From Phymatolithon calcareum (Eukaryota; Rhodophyta; Florideophyceae; Hapalidiales), in contig OZ345380.1 of the NCBI GenBank assembly GCA_977006965.1, positions 434,001 to 498,000 of the forward strand: 64,000 nucleotides of DNA, written 5' to 3'. Both the position numbers and the translations under genes were made by a program. A model generated the notes under the pieces. That model had not been told where the DNA came from, did not search any database, and saw only the letters and a program-made list of their open reading frames with translations. This document shows positions 46,001-55,449 of the stretch, one piece after another; within the stretch, counting starts at the first letter, position 1, and every line of letters begins with the position of its first letter.

Positions 46001-46579
46001 TTTGCAATATCGCCCTTCATTAAATTTTGACGTATCGAGCCGGGCGATTGATGCGTGCAATGATTTCACTGAGGAGAAATAGTGCGAAAAAGACTTCTTC
46101 TGCGACGGAACGACCATAAGAAATGTGCGAACTACTCCGTCCACTTCGACGTTATAGATTGGCAGAGTAAGTTGCACAGAAGAGAGTTTTGCAACATTGG
46201 GGGGAATAATTAGGACTTCTTTGCTGTTGATAAGATCGGATTGATTTAGAGCGTCATTTCCAACAAGAAGTAGTCCATCTCCCAAAACAACATAGAATGG
46301 CATATCAAAGCGAGTGCCATTGAAATCAACAAGCGGTAGCTTCCACATAGCGAAGACAATTTTTGCATCACTGCAATTCATGCCATATCCGTGGTGAAAT
46401 GGTTCACAATCAAGCGGATGCAGTTCAAGAGGAATGTTCAATGCGATGCATAAGGCGGCGGCTGAACGAACACCACCAACATTTCGACCACAGCCGGTGT
46501 CAATCAATGGATTTGGATCCCTTGACATTGGACATAGGTCAGAAACGGCCCCCTGTCCAGAAGTGAAACTTCTCTGCAC
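43096..46579 (-). pseudogene. Copia A pol (protease, integrase, RT, RNase H)
   Basis: 797 open codons: protease LIDTG (D27), integrase zinc site H200/H204/C235/C238 and D266, D323, E357, and RT start with KIDISGAYL (D747). It stops at GRLWKLT. RT resumes in other frames with the catalytic VVDDFLLA box, then RNase H (LAFSDASQGRYSYCQTGYIS, LDWHSSKQSRVSFSS). Two frameshifts are shared with copia B. Copy A also has TGG to TAG after GEISTIQ (about 43,237), cutting off RNase H. The pol frame opens 3' of the gag stop; a TTTTTTCCGCAG sequence, like a 3' splice site, sits just before it. Confidence 0.9.
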
Positions 46580-46641
46580 TAGGAGCCCCTGCGGAAAAAA
46601 TTCATTCCATCTTTTTCATTGCCTTTTGAACCTGTCTCATT

Positions 46642-47841
46642 TTATTTGCCTTCCTTACGACGCCTTTTGGTGAAGAAGCTAGGAGATTTACAAGAAGTGT
46701 CTCCCCGAATGTGATCTTCGGCTCCACAGTCGAAACAGAACCTTTGATTTGTCCGTTTCTGTAACTTTTGCACCTTTGATGATTTTGGTTGCGAAGGTGC
46801 GGTGGAAAGCATCGATCCAGAAGCAGTCTGCTTCTTTTTCGGCGGGTTTAGGGGAGGAATTGAGCGTTCTGCTCTGAGATCTTTTAAACCAGCCAACATT
46901 GCAGACTGAACCATAGAGTTAATTTCCTCTCGAGTGAAAATAGTCTTGTCCTGTTCAGTACTTGACTGCTCAAGAGATCTAATAACGGAGACAGCGTCAT
47001 CAAGAATGATTGGAGCTCTGGGAGGTGCAGCTGAGCTTCGGCGTGACGATCCTCTCTGAGCTTCCGGAGGAGCTGTTGACTTGTTAATGACTCCAGTGAG
47101 CAGCTCAAGTGCTTGGTTGATAGTTGAATGCACTTGTTGGAGCTTCTCAGTGGGGGAAGGAATGTCCTCATCTTCAATCACTTGACTAAGTGCCAATCCG
47201 GAAGAGAGCGTTTCCTTCACCTTCTCTAAGTCCTCGGAGTCTCGATCTGTCAGAGCATATGGTGCCTTCTTCTCCTTATCCTTTCGAGACTGAGCAGCGT
47301 TGATTAACTGATGAGTAGTCTCTCCAAGATTGGCGTTCCCTAGCAACGTTATAGCGAGAACTTCGCCCACTTGGGATGAAGATGAAACCCCTGCATGGAT
47401 TAAGTGCTGCGAAGCAAGACCATGAAACCGAGAAACAAACTGGGTGAGCGACTCGTTCTTGTTTCGCTTGCACTTCACAACTCTGTTGAACGAGTTGATC
47501 AAGCGAGTGATGACGACGATAGGAGGGTCAACCGCAATGAAATCCACAATCTCCCAGACGGCGGCGAGCTGGTCGTCTTGCTTGTATTCGATCAACTTGC
47601 TCTCCTGTGCATGATCGACGATCGACTGCTGCGCAAGTGGAAGAGCTCGGTCATAGAGGTGACGACCGAGAGTGGCGAAGACAGTTTTATAATGCTTGTC
47701 TTCGCCTCTTGCAGCTCCGACCGTAATTAAGTCGACCCAATTCTCGACACTCTTCCGCCAGGCGTAGAGATCCTGACGGGGGGAGAACTTCGGCGGATCG
47801 GCGATGCCGCGTACGGCACTTGTCTCAGACCCTGGGCCCAT
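46642..47841 (-). CDS. Copia A gag
   Basis: 399 residues. Capsid-like region YAWRKSVENWVDLITVG, then IVDFIAVDPPIVVITRLINS and SLTQFVSRFHGLA; a Ser/Pro linker; C-terminal zinc-knuckle variant CFDCGAEDHIRGDTSC (C-x2-C-x4-H-x6-C) and basic end KRRRKEGK. Identical to copia B gag in predicted protein. The ATG overlaps the presumed primer-binding site next to the LTR. Confidence 0.92.
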   Translation of the reverse strand: MGPGSETSAVRGIADPPKFSPRQDLYAWRKSVENWVDLITVGAARGEDKHYKTVFATLGRHLYDRALPLAQQSIVDHAQESKLIEYKQDDQLAAVWEIVDFIAVDPPIVVITRLINSFNRVVKCKRNKNESLTQFVSRFHGLASQHLIHAGVSSSSQVGEVLAITLLGNANLGETTHQLINAAQSRKDKEKKAPYALTDRDSEDLEKVKETLSSGLALSQVIEDEDIPSPTEKLQQVHSTINQALELLTGVINKSTAPPEAQRGSSRRSSAAPPRAPIILDDAVSVIRSLEQSSTEQDKTIFTREEINSMVQSAMLAGLKDLRAERSIPPLNPPKKKQTASGSMLSTAPSQPKSSKVQKLQKRTNQRFCFDCGAEDHIRGDTSCKSPSFFTKRRRKEGK

Positions 47842-47844
47842 AAC
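47842..47844 (-). other. Copia A start of primer-binding site
   Basis: GTT immediately after the LTR, continuing into ATGGGCCC of gag. See the counterpart in copia B (48,580-48,590). Confidence 0.55.
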
Positions 47845-48166
47845 TGTTGTATGCTACAGCGTATGACACGTAGCACAGTGTAGGGTAGAATGCGTGCTCG
47901 CGCACGCGGCAATTGTAGCGGGCAGAAACCCCCGGAGGAAAGGAACGAGCCTCCGGTATTTATTAGAGTGTGGGGTCTGAGCCCAGAAACGAACCAAGAA
48001 GAAAGAGCAAACAGAAGCAAGGTAAGTGTGCGCGTCTCCTTCTGCCCCTCTTCTCCTGAACAAGATGCTCGGCGCGTGTATATATGTGGGCGCGAGATTG
48101 AAGTATGATCACTAATGCCAAAATATCTTCTTATGACAAATGCCACGTGTATCGATATGATCAACA
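47845..48166 (-). mobile_element. Copia A 5' LTR
   Basis: 322 bases, TG...CA on the minus strand. The promoter-distal end abuts gag. Confidence 0.9.
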
Positions 48167-48370
48167 TATACAGGTTCTCATACACAAGAAGGGTTTCGGA
48201 AAGGCGATCCTCGATTTGGAGAAGATTTGCTCTAAGTGGGTAAATATTCAGTGTGACTTGTGTCTTAGGTGGAATAAGAATAAAGTGCTCTTTAATGCCC
48301 ATAAAATAAGGGAAGAGCACAAAAATCGAAAAATCGCTATTGAGCGCCTTCTCAATTTGGCGTATCAAGA
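48167..48370 (+). repeat. Inverted copy of fragment X (X')
   Basis: Reverse complement of about 40,889-41,092, with about 8 differences in 204 bases. It begins exactly at the LTR end with TATACAGG. Forms most of the spacer at the palindrome centre. Confidence 0.9.
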
Positions 48371-48579
48371 GAAGAAGGGCAGAAGGAGACGCGCACACTT
48401 ACCTTGCTTCCGTTTGCTCTTTTGTCTTGGTTCGTTTCCGGGCTCAGACCCCACACTCTAATAAATACCGGAGGCTCGTTCCTTTCCTCCGGGGGTTTCT
48501 GCCCGCTACAATTGCCGCGTGCGCGAGCACGCATTCTACCCTACACTGTGCTACGTGTCATACGCTGTAGCATACAACA
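48371..48579 (+). mobile_element. Copia B 5' LTR, truncated
   Basis: 209 of 322 bases. Its variants are a mosaic of those in the two LTRs of copia A. The junction with X' shows short homology (GAGAAGAAGG). Confidence 0.88.
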
Positions 48580-48590
48580 GTTATGGGCCC
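48580..48590 (+). other. Putative primer-binding site overlapping the gag ATG
   Basis: GTTATGGGCCC directly follows the LTR. It is complementary, with one G:U, to the anticodon-loop region of initiator tRNA-Met (GGGCUCAUAAC), as in half-tRNA-primed copia elements. Confidence 0.6.
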
Positions 48591-49782
48591 AGGGTCTGAG
48601 ACAAGTGCCGTACGCGGCATCGCCGATCCGCCGAAGTTCTCCCCCCGTCAGGATCTCTACGCCTGGCGGAAGAGTGTCGAGAATTGGGTCGACTTAATTA
48701 CGGTCGGAGCTGCAAGAGGCGAAGACAAGCATTATAAAACTGTCTTCGCCACTCTCGGTCGTCACCTCTATGACCGAGCTCTTCCACTTGCGCAGCAGTC
48801 GATCGTCGATCATGCACAGGAGAGCAAGTTGATCGAATACAAGCAAGACGACCAGCTCGCCGCCGTCTGGGAGATTGTGGATTTCATTGCGGTTGACCCT
48901 CCTATCGTCGTCATCACTCGCTTGATCAACTCGTTCAACAGAGTTGTGAAGTGCAAGCGAAACAAGAACGAGTCGCTCACCCAGTTTGTTTCTCGGTTTC
49001 ATGGTCTTGCTTCGCAGCACTTAATCCATGCAGGGGTTTCATCTTCATCCCAAGTGGGCGAAGTTCTCGCTATAACGTTGCTAGGGAACGCCAATCTTGG
49101 AGAGACTACTCATCAGTTAATCAACGCTGCTCAGTCTCGAAAGGATAAGGAGAAGAAGGCACCATATGCTCTGACAGATCGAGACTCCGAGGACTTAGAG
49201 AAGGTGAAGGAAACGCTCTCTTCCGGATTGGCACTTAGTCAAGTGATTGAAGATGAGGACATTCCTTCCCCCACTGAGAAGCTCCAACAAGTGCATTCAA
49301 CTATCAACCAAGCACTTGAGCTGCTCACTGGAGTCATTAACAAGTCAACAGCTCCTCCGGAAGCTCAGAGAGGATCGTCACGCCGAAGCTCAGCTGCACC
49401 TCCCAGAGCTCCAATCATTCTTGATGACGCTGTCTCCGTTATTAGATCTCTTGAGCAGTCAAGTACTGAACAGGACAAGACTATTTTCACTCGAGAGGAA
49501 ATTAACTCTATGGTTCAGTCTGCAATGTTGGCTGGTTTAAAAGATCTCAGAGCAGAACGCTCAATTCCTCCCCTAAACCCGCCGAAAAAGAAGCAGACTG
49601 CTTCTGGATCGATGCTTTCCACCGCACCTTCGCAACCAAAATCATCAAAGGTGCAAAAGTTACAGAAACGGACAAATCAAAGGTTCTGTTTCGACTGTGG
49701 AGCCGAAGATCACATTCGGGGAGACACTTCTTGTAAATCTCCTAGCTTCTTCACCAAAAGGCGTCGTAAGGAAGGCAAATAA
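48583..49782 (+). CDS. Copia B gag
   Basis: 399 residues, same predicted protein as copia A gag: capsid-like N-terminal half, charged linker, C-x2-C-x4-H-x6-C knuckle and basic C-terminus. Intact. The stop at 49,780-49,782 is 63 bases before the first pol codons in another frame. TTTTTTCCGCAG at 49,824-49,835 could act as a 3' splice site to join a gag transcript to pol in frame (inference). Confidence 0.92.
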   Translation: MGPGSETSAVRGIADPPKFSPRQDLYAWRKSVENWVDLITVGAARGEDKHYKTVFATLGRHLYDRALPLAQQSIVDHAQESKLIEYKQDDQLAAVWEIVDFIAVDPPIVVITRLINSFNRVVKCKRNKNESLTQFVSRFHGLASQHLIHAGVSSSSQVGEVLAITLLGNANLGETTHQLINAAQSRKDKEKKAPYALTDRDSEDLEKVKETLSSGLALSQVIEDEDIPSPTEKLQQVHSTINQALELLTGVINKSTAPPEAQRGSSRRSSAAPPRAPIILDDAVSVIRSLEQSSTEQDKTIFTREEINSMVQSAMLAGLKDLRAERSIPPLNPPKKKQTASGSMLSTAPSQPKSSKVQKLQKRTNQRFCFDCGAEDHIRGDTSCKSPSFFTKRRRKEGK

Positions 49783-49844
49783 AATGAGACAGGTTCAAAA
49801 GGCAATGAAAAAGATGGAATGAATTTTTTCCGCAGGGGCTCCTA

Positions 49845-52800
49845 GTGCAGAGAAGTTTCACTTCTGGACAGGGGGCCGTTTCTGACCTATGTCCAATGTC
49901 AAGGGATCCAAATCCATTGATTGACACCGGCTGTGGTCGAAATGTTGGTGGTGTTCGTTCAGCCGCCGCCTTATGCATCGCATTGAACATTCCTCTTGAA
50001 CTGCATCCGCTTGATTGTGAACCATTTCACCACGGATATGGCATGAATTGCAGTGATGCAAAAATTGTCTTCGCTATGTGGAAGCTACCGCTTGTTGATT
50101 TCAATGGCACTCGCTTTGATATGCCATTCTATGTTGTTTTGGGAGATGGACTACTTCTTGTTGGAAATGACGCTCTAAATCAATCCGATCTTATCAACAG
50201 CAAAGAAGTCCTAATTATTCCCCCCAATGTTGCAAAACTCTCTTCTGTGCAACTTACTCTGCCAATCTATAACGTCGAAGTGGACGGAGTAGTTCGCACA
50301 TTTCTTATGGTCGTTCCGTCGCAGAAGAAGTCTTTTTCGCACTATTTCTCCTCAGTGAAATCATTGCACGCATCAATCGCCCGGCTCGATACGTCAAAAT
50401 TTAATGAAGGGCGATATTGCAAATGGTTCGCCTGCAAGCTTCACCTTTTTACTCATTTCTCCTTGCCGGACATGATTCTCATTTGTCAGCAAGCGAGTAT
50501 ATTGACGCCTCCATTACGGCAAGCATTGGAGATGGCGATTCAAAAGTGCACCAGTTGCAAAAATACTGGGATACCAAGCAGTGCGAAGAAAGTGTCATTC
50601 GACAAGCTTCTTCGTACGTTCAACGACCACGTCCAGATTGACTTCTTATTCATCCAAGAGCTTGGTGGAAATCCAATTCTTCACGCCAGGGATAAGGCGA
50701 CTGGATATTCTGAAACAAGACTTCTTTCCTCGAAGGATATGGATATTGCATCTGAAGTCTTTCAAAAATTGTGGGTTTATTCGCATGGACCTCCAAGGAT
50801 TTTTTCCGGTGATCCAGAATTCAAAAACTCCACATTCATTCGCGCTCTTGAATCATGCGGAACAAGATTTGAGCCTCGTCTTGCTCGACGTCACAACAAA
50901 ATCGGTATCATCGAGGCAAGGCATAATAGTCTTCGTCTTCTCGTCCAGCGATTGACGAAAGACGCAGAGCGTTTTAAGGCTCTACATGGCATTCCAATTC
51001 CAAGCTCTGCTATTCTCTCGAAAGCTACATTCCTTGGTAATGTATTGCGAGGAAATTCAAAACTCAGCAGCTTTGAACTTGCTCGAGGATATCACCCTTC
51101 TATTGCTGGTTTGCCTCAAACTGCAGTGTCGAAGGAAATATTCGATGCACATCAAGAACAAATGGCTCGAAGAGCCATATCTCGCATGCTTTCCTCGAGA
51201 GCCCCGAGCTTGATCAAGAAAAATCTTCTACCAAGAGGTACACCTGTATACTATTTCGTTAAAGGGAATAAGCAAGGAATATGGAAAATCGGATTTGTTG
51301 CTGACGCGAAAGAACACTTGGTTGAGGTATCTCGATATTCTAAGGGCTCTGGTCACAAGATTCTCGTGGCACATGAAGACATTCGTATGGTACCTTCTAC
51401 GTCCTTACTGTACGAGATGGAAAATATCGAGCTCGACCTCAATCAAGAGAATGATGACTTGCGACCAGTTCCTATGTCGATTTCAACACCAGCTTCATCA
51501 TCAGCTACCCAGCATTCAGAAGAAGCTGTGCTCTGGGCTAGTCATCCACTCTCGCGGTCTCTCTTCTCGAAATCAGTTCCTTCGAAGAGTTTCGATGCAC
51601 AATCTTTCGATATCGATTCGCCGACATCTAATGACTCACCCGGAAAAGATATCGGAGAATACTCATTCAGGTCTCCATCGGAACTTCCTCTTGAATTACC
51701 TTCTAGTGAGGACAAAATTCTGGAAAAGGTCAAGGATATTATTGGGGATAATCCTGCAGCAGAGTTTCAATTACAATTTGTTCCTCATTGGCTGCTAAAG
51801 AAGGCTATGGATGTCGAGAAGGAGAAGTACAAAAAATCTGTCGAAGTGGTCTCAATCAGAGACATACCGCGTTCTGCCAATGTTATTTCGTCTCATCACT
51901 TTTTCACGCTGAAAAAGGACGAACATATTGGGAAATTCAAGCTGAAATGCCGAATGGTCCCTCATGGAAATCAAGATTCTATGAAGGACATACTTCGATC
52001 TGATTCGTCTACTGCACAGTTTCCAGTAATACGAACAGTACTATCGATGGCTGCTTTACATCGGCTCCAGCTCGCTAAAATCGACATATCCGGTGCTTAT
52101 TTGCAAGCTAAGGACATAGAGCGAGACATCTATGTGAGGCCTCCAACCTCTTGGATGACATATCCTGGTGAGCGATGGAAACTAATAAAGCCTGCGTATG
52201 GTTTGGTTGATTCTGGAAGGCTATGGAAGCTGACGTAGAAGGATAGATGCTTTCCTCCTACAAGCTTGAACAGATTCCTGGTTTTCCGCAGCTATTCGTA
52301 CTGCGAGAGTCAAAACGTCGTCCAGATCTTTTCATTGCTAAGGTTGTCGACGACTTCCTTCTGGCTTGAAATCCTTCTCAATACACCGCTTCCACGATGC
52401 TTTATCCGCGGAGTACAAGGTTGGATTATTTAATCCCCATCCTCCTTTTGTCTTCAATCGTCTGCGTATTGATGTCAACGCCAATGGCGACATTCGAGCA
52501 TCAATGGAAGAGTTCATGGAGACTATAAAGCCTCTTGACATTTCTCGTCTGAGGCGCAAGCAAAACAATGATAAGGCCAGTTCAGACGAAATTACAAGCT
52601 TTCTTTCGGTTACCGGTAAGCTTAACTTTCTTGGCCATGGTGTTTTTCCCGTCGCTGGATTTGTGGCAAGCCATTATCAGCAATGGATAAGTCGATTAAC
52701 CGTGGCTGATATGCGAGAATTGAACTCCGCTCTTAAAGAGGTGCAGAACCTGCAGCCGATCTTGTTTTATCCAGTCCCGCCTTTGAGCTTCAAAGCAAAA

Positions 52801-53328
52801 TATCTTGCCTTCTCAGACGCCTCTCAAGGACGCTACTCATATTGTCAAACGGGATATATTTCAGGACTCTTCTTTCAAACCCAAACTTCGCTTTTGTACC
52901 ATGTCTTGGACTGGCACAGCTCAAAGCAAAGTCGTGTCTCCTTTTCTTCTATTGGGTGCGAAATAATCGCTGCAGCAGCTTCTGCCGACCGTGCTGGTTC
53001 TATGGTACAGAGCATCCGCACTCTTCATGATGCTCACTATTCGCTTCCTTTAGTGCTCACAGTGGACTCGCTTGGACTTTATTCGACTATCACCACGCTC
53101 CAGGAAGGCAAAGACTATCGTCTGCGCCCAACTGTCGCTCGTTTACGTGATTCATTTGAATCGGGGGAAATCAGTACGATACAATGGATTGCTGGTTCCA
53201 GGAACATCGCTGATGCCTTGGCCAAGCGCAACACAGCAATGTATAGGATCCTCAATCAAGTTTGCTCCACTGGGAAAATTGAATCCAATCTATTCGAAAC
53301 TTCCAAACGAGCTTTATCACAAGACTAG
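49845..53328 (+). pseudogene. Copia B pol (protease, integrase, RT, RNase H)
   Basis: The first 797 codons are the same as in copy A and stop at GRLWKLT (52,236-52,238). RT continues from about 52,258 in a second frame (MLSSYKLEQIPGFPQ...AKVVDDFLLA), then from 52,366 in a third (KSFSIHRFHDAL...). RNase H is complete here, through IQWIAGSRNIADALAKRNT to the stop at 53,328. Two shared frameshifts make RT non-functional. PR-IN-RT-RH order identifies Ty1/copia. Confidence 0.9.
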
Positions 53329-53429
53329 CTATAGTCTATATTTCGTTTCTACTACTCCCTTTGCCAGCTAGGCAATAAGTCTACCGCATGCAACGCATCT
53401 CAAGGTAAATTCGTATCCGCTTGACTCAA

Positions 53430-54662
53430 TCAGGACCTTGTGTTACTCCCACTGTTCCTGGCTTCCAACCGTTTCCTCTTCTGGGACGCAGATAATCCTC
53501 TTCGTGCCCGTTTGCTCGAAGAAGAAAAGACATTTACCTTGCGGCACTCGACAACCTCCTCAAGCCGCACGCTCTCCCCGCAACAGGCACTAAGTTCTTC
53601 AGCTGACAGCTTTAGTGGTTTCGTTTCCATGCTGTCGTAAATCTTGCGTCTATCTGCGTCAACACATATCAAGTGATCAACGCCGGGATATCCGCACAGT
53701 CTAACGAGACAGACCCCTTTCATCGAGTGCAAGACCCAATGCACGTCGAATTGTTTCTTCTCGCTTCCGTCGTACTCGCGGAATTTATCCAGACTGACGA
53801 AACCAATAAGACTTTTAACCCACTTTTGTAAGTCTTTGAGGTTTCGTGCAGATGGATAAGGGCGAGCGTTCGCCACAATGTTCGCTCGCTCAACCCCATC
53901 CTTAACAAACACACTGTTCGCCAACGCTCCCAGTGTGCATGGCATATGCCGATTTGCAGCGAACACGTGCTCATCAGTGTAATAATGTCGAGCACTATGG
54001 GACGAACGCCTAAACCCTGGTCCGCGAAGCACGCGTGTTTGCCCTGGATGCCTGAAGCACCAGTAATCAACTGAATCAAGAATTTGATCCTTAGTTTTTC
54101 CTGGTTGCTGCATCGGGTGCACATCATCGAAAGTCGCGCTTGAGCCCGCTGTCGCTGCTCCAAGGGACGTGATGTCCATCGTGAACAAAAGAAGCGGATA
54201 CCAACGTTTGTCTTCCCCGGCACCATACATACAGCCGGCTTCAAATCCTCGAGACGGATCGCTTCTTTCGCAATATTTCACGTACCACACATCCCAGCGA
54301 TCGGTATCTAGAGATTTAGTCATCTCCAAATTGATCGCCTTGGTCAAACCACATCGACGGGCAGTGATCACATCTAGCTTTCGGTTGGGACGGGGGGCAC
54401 ACCACGCCTTCACACTTTTCCCCACCAAAGCTAAAAATCGATCTCCGTTCATCCGCACGACACTTTGTACATGCTTGAAATTAATCCTGTACGGCTCGGA
54501 TAATCGGACAGAACTCCCAGCGCCGGTGTACCACACTGCCTCGTACTGTCGGCGTGCGTACCTGTCAAGACCGGTAGTATTTCGAGCGGCCTTTGACGCC
54601 AACGTTTTACGTGGCGCCCTTCCACCGGTACTTTTGGCGGCAGTTTGCTTAGTGTGAACCAT
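53430..54662 (-). CDS. Histone H3-tail mimic fused to putative cysteine-peptidase-like protein, copy B
   Basis: 410 residues from ATG 54,662. The mimic is better preserved here: VHTKQTAAKSTGGRAPRKTL then ASKAAR, with P16 and K23 retained. About 19 residues differ from copy A, scattered over the whole protein, yet both stay open. The putative triad Cys242/His330/Asp337 and the basic C-terminus are conserved. The codons differ from those of the local H3 gene at many silent positions, so this is not a recent copy of that gene. Its neighbours are copia pol (convergent, 101 bases away) and a truncated end replacing the 3' LTR. Function unknown; interference with readers or writers of H3 marks is the obvious hypothesis. 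Confidence 0.8.
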   Translation of the reverse strand: MVHTKQTAAKSTGGRAPRKTLASKAARNTTGLDRYARRQYEAVWYTGAGSSVRLSEPYRINFKHVQSVVRMNGDRFLALVGKSVKAWCAPRPNRKLDVITARRCGLTKAINLEMTKSLDTDRWDVWYVKYCERSDPSRGFEAGCMYGAGEDKRWYPLLLFTMDITSLGAATAGSSATFDDVHPMQQPGKTKDQILDSVDYWCFRHPGQTRVLRGPGFRRSSHSARHYYTDEHVFAANRHMPCTLGALANSVFVKDGVERANIVANARPYPSARNLKDLQKWVKSLIGFVSLDKFREYDGSEKKQFDVHWVLHSMKGVCLVRLCGYPGVDHLICVDADRRKIYDSMETKPLKLSAEELSACCGESVRLEEVVECRKVNVFSSSSKRARRGLSASQKRKRLEARNSGSNTRS

Positions 54663-54915
54663 CAGAGTAAACAACTATGAGGCTGACGGTATCACAAAAC
54701 GAGCAAGGTTCTAGCTAGGTGCACTCCAGGTGTTGCACGAGTAGCCGGCCAGCACACTTGCTTACTTTTGTTTCAACCACCTGCGTCGGACCACTTTTCC
54801 AGCCACACTTCGCAATTTCTCGCTCACGCCCTTGTATGCTGCTTACAGATCCTCCAATATGATTTTCCCAGTCTTCGGGTTTTTCTTGTTAAGCGAATAT
54901 TTTCGATATACGGGT

Positions 54916-55094
54916 AACTGACCAATAGGAATGCGAATGATTGAAACTTTGCAATGACACTTGTAACACTCGTCCATTTGCATACGTGGCATTTTGCAGT
55001 TCATGTGTAACATTTACTGTAATGCGCTACGTAGCAAGCATAGTTGTAGCAACAGTGTAACTATTGTAACATATTGTAACATAAAATCGTTACA
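54916..55094 (-). mobile_element. Ty3/gypsy 5' LTR stub
   Basis: The first 179 bases (minus sense) of the LTR at 37,438-37,935. Flanked outside by the TATAC duplication; inside it joins copia B. Confidence 0.88.
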
Positions 55095-55449
55095 TATACC
55101 GTCAACTCAGATTATATCTTCCGCGCACTTCAGTACTGTAGCCACGGCGCGACATGACTACAGCTTCTGCATCGCTATACACCGTTTCGATGCTTCTTAC
55201 ACTTGCAGTTATAGATGCTCTTCATAATCTGAACCTTTCGTTCTCCCATTTGCCCCTTGCAACACTTCCCATCGGCGTCCATAATTCGTTACTATGACTC
55301 CCAGCGCACTTCATCGTGAAGGTTTCTTCGTATTCTCCTTTTCCTGTGACTACTTTTAAGCGCTCACCACATCTTCGTCTTCACTCCTTTCCTTACCAAC
55401 GAGCGCAACTCGACACTCTTGCTATTCTGCACTGTCAAACACCTCAACT
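55095..55449 (+). promoter_or_regulatory. 5' region of STEAP-like copy 2, abutting the gypsy LTR
   Basis: Counterpart of about 16,077-16,431. The gypsy insertion lies 355 bases upstream of the ATG and may separate the gene from its native upstream elements. Confidence 0.55.

Larger units (their letters stand above)
41510..48053 (-). repeat. Left arm of 13-kb palindrome
   Basis: Every landmark mirrors the right arm (48,371-54,914) with a constant coordinate sum of 96,424, so there is no net indel over 6.54 kb. gag and most of pol are identical at the protein level. The outer part (41.5-43.2 kb) is 4-5% different. Confidence 0.92.
41093..48166 (-). mobile_element. Ty1/copia element A, complete with both LTRs
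   Basis: 7074 bases, two 322-base LTRs, gag-PR-IN-RT-RH order, plus a long antisense ORF between pol and 3' LTR. The flanks are ...CTGTATA and TATACAG..., i.e. a 4-bp TATA duplication in a palindromic target. RT is frameshifted and RNase H has a nonsense codon, so it is not autonomous. Confidence 0.9.
48371..54914 (+). repeat. Right arm of 13-kb palindrome
   Basis: Mirror of 41,510-48,053. The central spacer is 317 bases. Confidence 0.92.
48371..54915 (+). mobile_element. Ty1/copia element B, truncated at both ends
   Basis: Inverted relative to A. It lacks the first ~113 bases of its 5' LTR and everything beyond the antisense ORF's upstream region, including the 3' LTR. The right end is joined directly to the gypsy LTR stub. 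Confidence 0.9.
37438..55094 (-). mobile_element. Ty3/gypsy insertion block carrying nested copia palindrome
   Basis: Flanked by a perfect 5-bp duplication TATAC (37,433-37,437 and 55,095-55,099). Copy 1 has the single uninterrupted TATAC (about 16,077). It contains the gypsy 3' LTR, pol and gag remnants, a 5'-LTR stub and, in between, two copia elements in inverted orientation. Confidence 0.9.

Noticed and set aside
46884-47730. Alternative-frame ORFs over copia gag and pol (both arms)
   Set aside because: Shadows of gag and pol; identical in both arms only because the arms are identical.
47727-48398. 223-codon minus-strand ORF across the palindrome centre
   Set aside because: It crosses the LTR, X' and the start of gag on the non-coding strand; a by-product of the inverted structure.
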